Below, in pieces: positions 46,782-55,800 of a DNA stretch of 58,691 nt; positions within the stretch are counted from its first letter, which is position 1, and each line of letters starts with the position of its first letter. The stretch is from contig DXIU01000092.1 in the NCBI GenBank assembly GCA_019112765.1, positions 1-58,691 on the forward strand. Reading direction: 5' to 3'. The DNA comes from Candidatus Mediterraneibacter norwichensis. GTDB taxonomy: Bacteria; Bacillota; Clostridia; Lachnospirales; Lachnospiraceae. The notes under the pieces were generated by a model. It worked only from the letters and a program-made list of their open reading frames with translations. It searched no databases and had not been told where the DNA came from. The translations under genes and the position numbers were made by a program.

Positions 46782-48110
46782 ATGAACAAGAAAAAAGCAA
46801 TAGCCCTTATGCTTGGAGCCGCAATGCTGGTCGGAAGTCTGACAGGCTGCGGCGGAAAAGAATCCGAAGAGCCGAAGAAAACCGCTGACGGCGAAACCGT
46901 CCTGGAGTTCTGGACATTTACAGAAATCCACGGCGATTTCTACGAGACCATGGCTGAGAAATGGAATGAGGCAAATCCGGACAAGAAAGTAAGCATTAAT
47001 GTAAATGTTATGCCTTACGACGATATGCACAACAAACTGCAGATCGCGCTGAACTCCGGAGAAGGAACACCGGATTTCGTTGATATCGAGCAGGGCAAAT
47101 TCGCGAACTTTACCCAGGGCACACCGGCACTGATGGATCTGACAGAAGCGGCCAGCCAGTATACAGCTGACGGCAATATCGTTCAGTCCCGTCTGGATCT
47201 TTACAGCAAAGACGGAAAACTGTACGGACTTCCGACACATGTAGGCGCGACAGTTGCTTTCTATAACACAGAACTTCTTGAGGCGGCAGGCATTGATTAT
47301 ACAACAATCGAGACATGGGATGACTTCAAAGAAGCAGGAAGCAAATACTATGAAGAAACCGGAAAATATCTGGGAACAGCAGACACAAGCGCTCTCTGGA
47401 CAGAGAACCTGCTGATGGCTGAACTGGGCGGCGAGTATACAGACGGCGACACAGTTACAGTAAACAGCCCGGAGATGGTAGAGACTATGACAATTCTGAA
47501 AGATCTCTATGACGCACATGCAATCGGAACTGTACCGGGAGGAAATCCGGACAAGGAAGAAGCATACGGTGCATTTAACAGCGGCGACTTCGCATGCGCG
47601 ATCATGCCGATGTGGCAGATGTCAAGATACACAAGCTACATGCCGGATCTGTCCGGTAAGATTGCTATCGCGGTAGCTCCGCAGCTTGAGAGCGGACAGA
47701 AAGTATCTGTCGGCGGCGGCGGAACAGGTACAGCAGTTGTAGCAGACAAGCCGAACTCTGAACTGGCGGCTGAATTCCTTGCATATGCAAAACTGTCTGA
47801 AGAAGGCAACATTGAGATCTGGAACATGCTTGGATTCGATCCCTGCAATACAGCGGTATGGGATAACGAAGAAGTAACAAACAACCCGGACAACCAGTAC
47901 GTACAGTACTTCCAGAACAATCCGTTTGATGTCCTCAAAGAGATCAGAGACAGCATCGTCGGACTGGAGTCCCACGCATCTGCTTCTTATCCGTCAATCA
48001 ACAACATGTTTACAACTGTAACACTGAACTCCATCTTTGAAGACGGAACAGATGTACAGACAGCTCTGGATCAGGCACAGACAGATCTGCAGAACGAGCT
48101 GGGACAGTAA
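46782..48110 (+). CDS. Sugar ABC transporter substrate-binding lipoprotein
   Basis: A 442-residue CUT1 solute-binding protein (SBP_bac_1 type). The N-terminus MNKKKAIALMLGAAMLVGSL ends in the lipobox LTGC, so Cys24 is lipidated and the protein is tethered outside the membrane. The mature part begins with a charged linker followed by TVLEFWTFTEIHGDFYETMAEKWNE. It should capture the oligosaccharide for the two permeases upstream. It has its own promoter and operator, separate from the operon, which would allow higher expression than the permeases. GGGAGG precedes the ATG. Confidence 0.93.
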   Translation: MNKKKAIALMLGAAMLVGSLTGCGGKESEEPKKTADGETVLEFWTFTEIHGDFYETMAEKWNEANPDKKVSINVNVMPYDDMHNKLQIALNSGEGTPDFVDIEQGKFANFTQGTPALMDLTEAASQYTADGNIVQSRLDLYSKDGKLYGLPTHVGATVAFYNTELLEAAGIDYTTIETWDDFKEAGSKYYEETGKYLGTADTSALWTENLLMAELGGEYTDGDTVTVNSPEMVETMTILKDLYDAHAIGTVPGGNPDKEEAYGAFNSGDFACAIMPMWQMSRYTSYMPDLSGKIAIAVAPQLESGQKVSVGGGGTGTAVVADKPNSELAAEFLAYAKLSEEGNIEIWNMLGFDPCNTAVWDNEEVTNNPDNQYVQYFQNNPFDVLKEIRDSIVGLESHASASYPSINNMFTTVTLNSIFEDGTDVQTALDQAQTDLQNELGQ

Positions 48111-48216
48111 GACGAAAGAAGTTATTTATTTACATAAGCCGGCCGGAGAGGGGAAAGACTGATCTTATATCTCTTTTCTGTCCGTTGGGGGAAACAGAAA
48201 GAAAATTATGATATAT

Positions 48217-48294
48217 AATCCGCAGGACCTTACCTGTACAGCAGCGGCTGAAGCTGAGCTTCAGATATCTGCCCGCAGGAGGTGCTGCGGATTT
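48217..48294 (+). terminator. Large hairpin after the binding-protein gene
   Basis: AATCCGCAGGACC (48217-48229) pairs with GGTGCTGCGGATT, and an inner CTGAAGC/GCTTCAG stem lies inside. TTTTC follows. It could be a terminator or a structured leader of the next gene. Confidence 0.4.
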
Positions 48295-48394
48295 TCTGTC
48301 TCAGAAAGAATGAAATGTGCTAGAATAAAAAATACACAGGACGTGAAATTTTCCGCGCGGGGAACCGCAGCGCAGACAGGAAGGTGACAGAGAC

Positions 48395-51300
48395 ATGTAC
48401 ATAGCAGATTTACATATTCATTCCAGATATTCCAGAGCCACCAGCAAAGACTGTACTCCGGAGCATCTGGATCTGTGGGCACGCCGCAAAGGGATCCATA
48501 TTGTGGGGACCGGAGATTTTACACATCCGGCCTGGCGTCAGGAGCTGGAGGAAAAACTGACGCCTGCGGAGGACGGGCTGTATGTACTGAAAGAGGAGTA
48601 CCGTATCCGGGACGGCGGCGTACCGGGAGAGATTATCCCGCGGTTTGTCATTACGGGAGAGATCAGTTCCATTTATAAGAAAAACGGCCGGGTGCGGAAA
48701 GTCCACAGCCTGATCCTGCTCCCCGGACTGGAAGACGCGCAGAGGATATCCGCGAAGCTGGAACAGATCGGAAACATCCACTCCGACGGACGCCCGATTC
48801 TGGGGCTGGACTGTCATGATCTGCTTGAAATTGTGCTGGAACTGTGTCCGTCTGCGGTATATGTCCCCGCCCATATCTGGACGCCTCATTTTTCTTTGTT
48901 CGGCGCATTCTCCGGGTTTGATACGGTGGAGGAGTGCTTTGAAGATCTGACTCCTTATATCCATGCGATGGAGACTGGGCTGTCCTCGGATCCGCCTATG
49001 AACTGGAGGGTTTCCGCGCTTGATAAGTATCAGCTGATCTCCAATTCGGACGCTCACTCCCCGGCAAAACTGGGGAGGGAGGCGAATCTCCTGGACTGCG
49101 TCATGTCCTACGAAGGGCTGAGCCGGGCGGTTCAGACCGGAGAAGGGCTTTCCGGGACCATAGAGTTTTTCCCGGAGGAAGGCAAGTATCATATGGACGG
49201 ACACCGGAAATGCAGCCTGTGTCTGACTCCTTCTGAAACTGTGAAATACGGAGGAAAATGCCCTGTGTGCGGAAGAAAACTGACCATAGGGGTCTCTCAC
49301 CGTGTGGAAGAGCTGGCCGACCGGGAGGAGGGCTATATCAGGAAAGACGCGAAAGGATTTGAGAGCCTTGTGCCCCTTCCAGAGGTGATCAGCGCTTCCG
49401 CAGGCAGCTCGGCGGCATCCGGAAAGGTGCGGAAAGAGTATGAGAAAATGCTCTTCCGGCTGGGGGCGGAATTTGAGATTCTGAGAAATCTTCCTCTGGA
49501 GGACATCCGCCGGGTATCCGGCGGAAGAATTGCGGAAGGCATCCGACGGCTCCGCGGCGGCGAGGTGGAGCGCATTCCGGGATTTGACGGAGAGTATGGC
49601 ATTATCCGGCTGTTCTGCGCGGATGAGCTGAATAATGTGGAAGGACAGATGGATTTCTTCGGCCTGCTGGGCAGCGCAGGTGATGAAAAAGTAAAACCGG
49701 AAAGAGAAGAGAATGCCGGAGCATCCGCAGCTGCGGCGGAAGAACAGCCGCAGATGCAGGAGCAAAGGACTCCGGCGGCAAGGGAAGCGCTGAATCCCGA
49801 GCAGAAACATGCCGTTGTCTCTGTATCTTCTGCAGTCGCGGTAAAAGCCGGGCCGGGAACGGGCAAAACAAAGACCCTGACATCCCGGATCCGGTATCTT
49901 CTGGAAAACCGGCGGGTAAGACCTTCCGAGATCACTGCGGTAACATTTACGAATCAGGCAGCGGAAGAGATGCGTCAGCGCCTGGGGAAAGCGGCGGGGA
50001 AGAAACAGGGCGCCCGTTCGGTCCTGATCGGAACATTCCATGCCATCTGTCTGGAATTTCTGAAAGACGAGGGAGAGAAATTCTGCCTGGCGGGAGAGGG
50101 GGAGCGGAAGCGGCTTGCCGCTCTTGCCGCAGCGGAAACAGGAATAACGCTCAGCATCGGAGAGTTCCTTGAGCAGGTGTCCCGCCGGAAGTCCGGCGTG
50201 CCGGATACCGGGGAACTGTCCGGCAGTGAGGAGTCTCTCTGGAAGAAAACATTTGAAAATTATGAGAACCGGAAAAAAGAACAGAAGCTGTATGACTTTG
50301 ATGATCTGCTCCTCTGCGCCGCGGACAGGTTTGAACAGGGACCGGTTCCGGAGAAATGGAAGAAACGTTTTCGCTATCTTCTGGTGGACGAGTTCCAGGA
50401 TATTAACCCGGTTCAGCAGCGGCTGATCCGTATCTGGAGCCGTCCGGGCAGGGAGCTTTTTGTTATCGGAGATCCGGATCAGGCGATTTATGGATTCCGG
50501 GGCGCGGATCCCTTTTGCTTTGAAAGGCTGGCAGAGGAAAACCGGGATCTGGAAACGATCCGCCTGAGGGAGAATTACCGCTCAACTCCTCAGATTATAA
50601 ATGCAGCTTCCGCGCTCTGGAATACAAGGCAGGAAAAGAACCCATCTGCCTGCGCGCAGGAAGACTGCGCGGCGGGAGCGCCGGAGCAGAGAAGCGCGCT
50701 GCGGCCCAACCGTCCGGACGGCGTGCCGGTCCGCCTGGTGAAGGCGGGAAGTCCCATGGGAGAAGCGGTATTTATTGCGAAAGAGATTAACCGTATGGCC
50801 GGAGGAATCGGGATGCTGGAGGCCCATCAGGCAGCCTGGAAGGACGGGGACCGGATCCTGCGCGGATTCGGGGATATTGCGGTGCTCTGCCGGACAAACC
50901 GCCAGGCAGATCTGGTCGAAACATGTCTCCGGAAAGAAAGCATTCCTTATATCCGCGCGGGAAGAGAAGAGTTCCTGCAGGACGATACTGTACAGGGCAG
51001 TCTGGCGTTTTTCCGGTATCTGGAGAACCCGGAGGATACGGGCGCGGCGCAGGAGTGCGCTGCAGCGGTCTGGAAACTGGAGTGGAATGCTGTGACGGAA
51101 GAAATTATATCCGCTGCGGCAGAAACATTCCGCCCTTTATATAAGAAGAAAAAGCCGGTGAAGTTTGTGGAAGAATGGGTAAAGGAAATGCAGCTTGAAA
51201 GCAGTGAGGCCATGCGGAAACTTCTTCAGATGACGGTATTTTACGGAAGCATGCAGGAATTTATGGATATACTGGCGCTTGGCGCGGAAGGGGACCTGAA

Positions 51301-51631
51301 GCGCGCATCGAACCGGCGGCATACGGCAGAAGCAGTGACGGTTATGACGCTTCATGGATCCAAGGGGCTGGAATTTCCGGCAGTCTTTATCTATGGAGTG
51401 AACAAGGGGAGCATCCCTCTGGAGGGCGGAGACGGGAGCGTGGATCCGGAAGAAGAACGCCGGCTGTTTTATGTGGGAATGACCAGAGCGGAAGAGGAAC
51501 TGATCCTGACGACATCCGGTGAACCGTCAGATTTTATCCGCAGTCTGGATAACAATCTGGTTCAGCGGGAAGACGCGGAGCAGGAGAAGAAGAAAGCGGA
51601 ATGCCGTCAGATGAGCCTGTTTGAGCTGTAG
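48395..51631 (+). CDS. Endonuclease Q-like PHP nuclease fused to a UvrD/PcrA-type helicase
   Basis: A 1078-residue natural fusion. Residues 1-425 resemble endonuclease Q: the PHP metal motif DLHIHS at 5-10, ISNSDAHSP later, and a zinc finger with Cys273, 276, 289 and 292. Endonuclease Q nicks DNA 5' to deaminated bases such as uracil and hypoxanthine in archaea and some bacteria. Residues about 466-1060 are a superfamily 1A helicase: GPGTGKT (Walker A), VDEFQDIN (Walker B), GDPDQAIYGFRGAD, LRENYRST, TLHGSKGLEF and VGMTRAEE. Two peptides resemble beta-clamp-binding motifs: QMDFF at 418-422, at the end of the nuclease part, and QMSLF at 1072, two residues from the C-terminus. A deaminated-base repair machine that nicks and unwinds at the replication clamp is the likely role. 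Confidence 0.88.
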   Translation: MYIADLHIHSRYSRATSKDCTPEHLDLWARRKGIHIVGTGDFTHPAWRQELEEKLTPAEDGLYVLKEEYRIRDGGVPGEIIPRFVITGEISSIYKKNGRVRKVHSLILLPGLEDAQRISAKLEQIGNIHSDGRPILGLDCHDLLEIVLELCPSAVYVPAHIWTPHFSLFGAFSGFDTVEECFEDLTPYIHAMETGLSSDPPMNWRVSALDKYQLISNSDAHSPAKLGREANLLDCVMSYEGLSRAVQTGEGLSGTIEFFPEEGKYHMDGHRKCSLCLTPSETVKYGGKCPVCGRKLTIGVSHRVEELADREEGYIRKDAKGFESLVPLPEVISASAGSSAASGKVRKEYEKMLFRLGAEFEILRNLPLEDIRRVSGGRIAEGIRRLRGGEVERIPGFDGEYGIIRLFCADELNNVEGQMDFFGLLGSAGDEKVKPEREENAGASAAAAEEQPQMQEQRTPAAREALNPEQKHAVVSVSSAVAVKAGPGTGKTKTLTSRIRYLLENRRVRPSEITAVTFTNQAAEEMRQRLGKAAGKKQGARSVLIGTFHAICLEFLKDEGEKFCLAGEGERKRLAALAAAETGITLSIGEFLEQVSRRKSGVPDTGELSGSEESLWKKTFENYENRKKEQKLYDFDDLLLCAADRFEQGPVPEKWKKRFRYLLVDEFQDINPVQQRLIRIWSRPGRELFVIGDPDQAIYGFRGADPFCFERLAEENRDLETIRLRENYRSTPQIINAASALWNTRQEKNPSACAQEDCAAGAPEQRSALRPNRPDGVPVRLVKAGSPMGEAVFIAKEINRMAGGIGMLEAHQAAWKDGDRILRGFGDIAVLCRTNRQADLVETCLRKESIPYIRAGREEFLQDDTVQGSLAFFRYLENPEDTGAAQECAAAVWKLEWNAVTEEIISAAAETFRPLYKKKKPVKFVEEWVKEMQLESSEAMRKLLQMTVFYGSMQEFMDILALGAEGDLKRASNRRHTAEAVTVMTLHGSKGLEFPAVFIYGVNKGSIPLEGGDGSVDPEEERRLFYVGMTRAEEELILTTSGEPSDFIRSLDNNLVQREDAEQEKKKAECRQMSLFEL

Positions 51632-51729
51632 CGGGTCTGCGGCGATCCGGCATGACGGACACGCAGACAGCGTCCGGACTGCGGAAAGCCGGGACTGCGG
51701 GAAAATCTGCGGGAAAATCCGGGATTTGA

Positions 51730-51758
51730 TTGACATTGCCGCCTCCATAGTATACGAT
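51730..51758 (+). promoter_or_regulatory. Predicted promoter of the S1 protein gene
   Basis: A perfect TTGACA (51730-51735), a 17-base spacer and TACGAT (51753-51758), 51 bases before the start. Confidence 0.55.
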
Positions 51759-51809
51759 AGCGAAAGCAGAGACAGCGTGAGGATGCGCTGCCCAAAAGGA
51801 GAGGAAGGA

Positions 51810-52637
51810 ATGAAATTAGGAGAAAAGCAAGTGTTAACTGTTGTCAGGGTTGTTGATTTCGGCGTGTATCTGGGGGACGATACCCAGAGGGTTCTCCTGC
51901 CGAAAAAACAGGTGCCGGAGGGCATCGAGCCGGGAGATCCTGTAGAGGTTTTCCTCTACAAAGATTCCTCGGACCGGCTGATTGCAACTACAAATGAGCC
52001 GAAGCTTACGCTGGGGAAGCTGGCTGTGCTGGATGTTGTGGATGTAGGCCGGGTCGGCGCTTTTCTGGACTGGGGGCTGGAGAAAGATCTTCTGCTGCCG
52101 TTCCGGGAGCAGACTTCACGGGTAGCGAAGGGGGACAGATGCCTGGTCAGTCTCTATATAGATAAAAGCCAGCGCCTTTGTGCGACCATGCGGATTTATT
52201 CTCTGCTGCGTACAGACTCCCCGTATAAGAGAAATGATATGGTGAAAGGGACCGTCTATGAGCTCAGCAGGGACTACGGCGCATTTGTCGCTGTGGACAA
52301 TCAGTTTTCAGCTTTGGTTCCCCGAAGCGAGATGGCGGGCAGACTGGAGATCGGTCAGGAAATCGAAGCGAGAGTAACCGCGGTCAAGCCGGACGGAAAA
52401 CTGGATCTGAGTATCCGGGGAAGAATCCCGGAGCAGATGGACGCGGATGCGCGTATGATTCTGAAAAAGCTGGAAGCCGGCGGCGGTGTGCTGCCGTTTA
52501 CCGATAAATCGGATCCGGAGGAGATCAGGCGTGAGTTCGGGATCAGCAAAGCAGCGTTTAAAAGAGGCGTGGGGCGGCTTTTAAAACAGGGAGAAATCCG
52601 GATTGCTGAAACAGAGGGGAAAATTATTAAAATCTGA
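51810..52637 (+). CDS. S1 RNA-binding protein, CvfB-like
   Basis: A 275-residue protein with three S1-type beta-barrels followed by a winged helix, the CvfB/YitL layout. S1 domain signatures are GAFLDWGLEKDLLLP in the second and GTVYELSRDYGAFVAVDNQFSALVP in the third; the C-terminal winged helix is EEIRREFGISKAAFKRGVGRLLKQG. CvfB binds RNA and affects virulence gene expression in staphylococci. Its role here is probably RNA-related but unspecified. I start at ATG 51810 behind GGAGAGGAAGG, with a promoter upstream; an in-frame TTG at 51621 lies before that promoter. A terminator follows. Confidence 0.9.
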   Translation: MKLGEKQVLTVVRVVDFGVYLGDDTQRVLLPKKQVPEGIEPGDPVEVFLYKDSSDRLIATTNEPKLTLGKLAVLDVVDVGRVGAFLDWGLEKDLLLPFREQTSRVAKGDRCLVSLYIDKSQRLCATMRIYSLLRTDSPYKRNDMVKGTVYELSRDYGAFVAVDNQFSALVPRSEMAGRLEIGQEIEARVTAVKPDGKLDLSIRGRIPEQMDADARMILKKLEAGGGVLPFTDKSDPEEIRREFGISKAAFKRGVGRLLKQGEIRIAETEGKIIKI

Positions 52638-52672
52638 TATTTATTCAGGCAGGCCGTAAAAGAAATCAGAGC

Positions 52673-52704
52673 CGTCAGTCAGAAATGACTGGCGGCTTTT
52701 TGAA
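52673..52704 (+). terminator. Terminator after the S1 protein gene
   Basis: AGCCGTCAGTC (52673-52683) pairs with GACTGGCGGCT (52690-52700) around AGAAAT, followed by TTTT. Confidence 0.85.
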
Positions 52705-52899
52705 ATGTACTACTCAATATGAATCTGTATTGTGAATTATGTGGAAAAATAACGAAAGAATTTTCGGAAATTGATTTTAAATATACAAAATGATAAAATA
52801 TATTGGAAAATCTGAAAAGGGATTCGGGAAAATAAATAAAAAAATCCGAATTTCACAAGCAGAAAAAGAAAATGTACACAAAAGAATGGAGGGAAAAGA

Positions 52900-55800
52900 A
52901 TGAAAATGGTAGCAGTGCGCAGAATGCTCGCTGCTGGTATGACAGCGGTGTTAATCGGACAGGGGGCTGTAATTCCGGCTGAAGCACAGAATGAGCCCGT
53001 GACGCTGCCGGATCCGGTATTTTCTCTTGGTTTTGAAAGCCTCAGTCAAAGCGCGGGAGAAGCGGTTACAGGAGGGATTACGGCAGAGACAGGAGAGTCA
53101 GTAGAAGTACATGATACGGTGACTGCTCAGGAAGGAAGAGGCGGAGGAAAAGCAGTGCTTCTGGACAATACGGCAGGAAACAAAGGCTATCTCTCTACGG
53201 CAAATACGGAAAAGCTGAATCCGGAGGACATTACTGTTTCCGTATGGCTGAAAAGAAAAAGTACAACGAATAATACAGAGGGACGTATCCTCTGGAATAA
53301 AGAGACTCATCAGACAGATGGAAACTGCTGGGTAACGGACGGATGGTTTATGGGATGGACAAACGGAGAGTCCATGGCGTTTGTGACGGACGGCTCCAAT
53401 CTGGCAGTTCAGAAAGGAAATTCTGATGATATTCTTCCGATGGATGAATGGGTCAATGTTGTTTCTACATTTGACAGTGAAACCGGAGAAATGGTGATTT
53501 ACCTGGACGGCGACAGATTCGCGTCTGCTACAGTCCCGGGAGCATCTATTACACAGAATCCGGACGCAGCTGAACTTATGATAGGAAATTCCGGATATGC
53601 CAATGGCGAAGGAATCGGCTGTGTAATCGACGATATCCGGATTTATGATCAGGCGCTGAATCAGGAACAGATCGGACAGCTTGCCGGCTTGTCGGATCAG
53701 CAGTTCGCGGACGCAGATGCAGAGAATATCAGTGTAGCGTCCCGCGTCAGTAAAGATTTCACACTCCCTGTGGAAGGAGACCGCGGCTCTGCGATTACAT
53801 GGGAGTCAGACAATGATGCCATTCGGATCGGAGAAAACGGAGCGGCTGCCGTTACCCGCGGTACAGAGGATATATCTGTGAAATTAACCGCCACAGTTAC
53901 TTATGGGCAGGCGTCCGCGGTAAGAACTTTTGATGTTACGGTTGTTAAGGAAAATGAACCTGTGGAAGGCCTTCAGAAACTGAGCTATGATGAGATCATA
54001 GACGTAGGCGGAACAATCGGAACCAGACTGAAAGACGCTGTGAACAATTACGCTATGGACTATCTGTACGGTCAGAGGATGGACGGTTATCTGAGAGAAT
54101 ATGAAAACCACAGTCATTCAGGATGGAGCTGGCTTGAAGGCGAACAGCCGGGCAAATGGCTTGAGTCCATGGCAAATGCCAGATGGATGGATGAGGACGG
54201 CGCTATAGAGGAGGCTGTTACTGTTGTGGTTGACCGTCTGGCGGCGACGCAGACAACAGAAAACAGGGGCGCCACAGGCTATAATCAGTTTGCGGGATAT
54301 CTTGGAAATGCTACGGCGGAAATCCGGAATACCAGGCCGGTAAAGGGTATGGATCCCTATGAAATGTATTCCACTTTAAACGGACTGATCAATGTGTATC
54401 AGAATTACAGATCCGATAACCCGGCTCTTGCGGAAAAGGCTCTGGACTGCGCGGTCAAACTTGCGGATTATCTTGTGGCGACCATCGGGGATGAGGATAC
54501 ATTTGTTCCTTATCAGGACGGAACTCTTTCTACTATGCATAAAACAGAGTTCTGGCCGCTGGTAAATACAAACGGTGTCACAATAGCCGGCCATGACGTA
54601 CACCAGGGATGGGAAGGCACTTTATTGATAGATCCCATGATGAATCTGTCAGAAGTGGTGAAAACTGTGTCCGGTCAGGAAGAAAAATCCCAGGTTTATT
54701 CCGAGTGGGTTGACTGGGCAATAAATAACATTGACAAATGGGCGTCCAGTTATGGCGGATACGGAGACACTCCCTACGAGGATCTGGATAAAGTCGCGTC
54801 CGGAGAGATGGGAATCGATGAAATCCAGCATTATGTACATGCCCATACATTCCAGATGAACTTCCTGGGATTCCTGAAAAAATATCAGGAAACAGGCGAC
54901 AGCTCTTATCTGGACAAGGTAGTGGGAGCGTGGGAAGATATCTCATCCAGGCAGAAATACATTACCGGCACGGTGTCTGTCGGAGAACACTATGAGGCAG
55001 GACATAATCTTCCCAATACCGGAAATGTGGGCGAAACATGCGCGACCAATTCCTGGACGCTTCTGAATAATAATCTTTTTGAACTGACAGGAGACGCGGC
55101 ATATCAGCAGACAGTGGAAGATATTATTTTCAATCACATGTTTGCTACGTCAACGATTGACGGAGACGGATACAGCTACCACAGGCCGCTGAACGGAACC
55201 ACGGACCGTTTCTTCACCGGTCCGGACTGCTGCTCCTCCTCAGGAATGAGAATGCAGTCTTATGTACCGTATTATATTTATTCGAAATCAGACTCAGAGG
55301 TGTATGTAAATCAGTTCATTGAAAGCGAAGTAAATATTACTCTGGAAAACGGAAACACAATCCACCTGAAACAGACAACGGATTATCCGGAGGCGGATGA
55401 GATTGTTCTTGAAGTGACAGATGCTTCGGCGGCTACAGTTCTTAATATCCGTGTGCCTGACTGGGTGAAAGAACCGGCAGTCAGGATTAACGGTGAGGCT
55501 GTTGACGCAGTGACAGCCGGAAGCTATATTGCCGTAACTGTAAATGACGGAGACAGAGTTGAGATCACATATCCTTCCGAGCTTACATGGGTTGAGGGCG
55601 ATAATTCCAATGACGGCCTGTGGGCTATGAAAAAAGGACCTATGGTTTATGCCATTGCGGCGGCATTTATGTCAGAGGAAGAGTCACAGGAAGCATATGG
55701 TTCGGATATTGCGATTGTAAGTGCAACAAGCGTACTGAAACCGGAGGCCGGACAGCCGGTTCAGACAGAAGAAAAAGTAGATTTCCAGGATGAGCGTATC

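Noticed and set aside
48410-50041. 543-codon minus-strand open frame opposite the nuclease-helicase gene
   Set aside because: It lies wholly antisense to a gene with clear motifs, has Cys/Arg/His-rich shadow composition and no ribosome site. It is a by-product of GC-rich codon use.
52638-52899. LacI-type operator before the third surface gene
   Set aside because: The AT-rich leader was searched by eye for AAACGTTT or a close palindrome and none was found, so this gene is not placed in the regulon.
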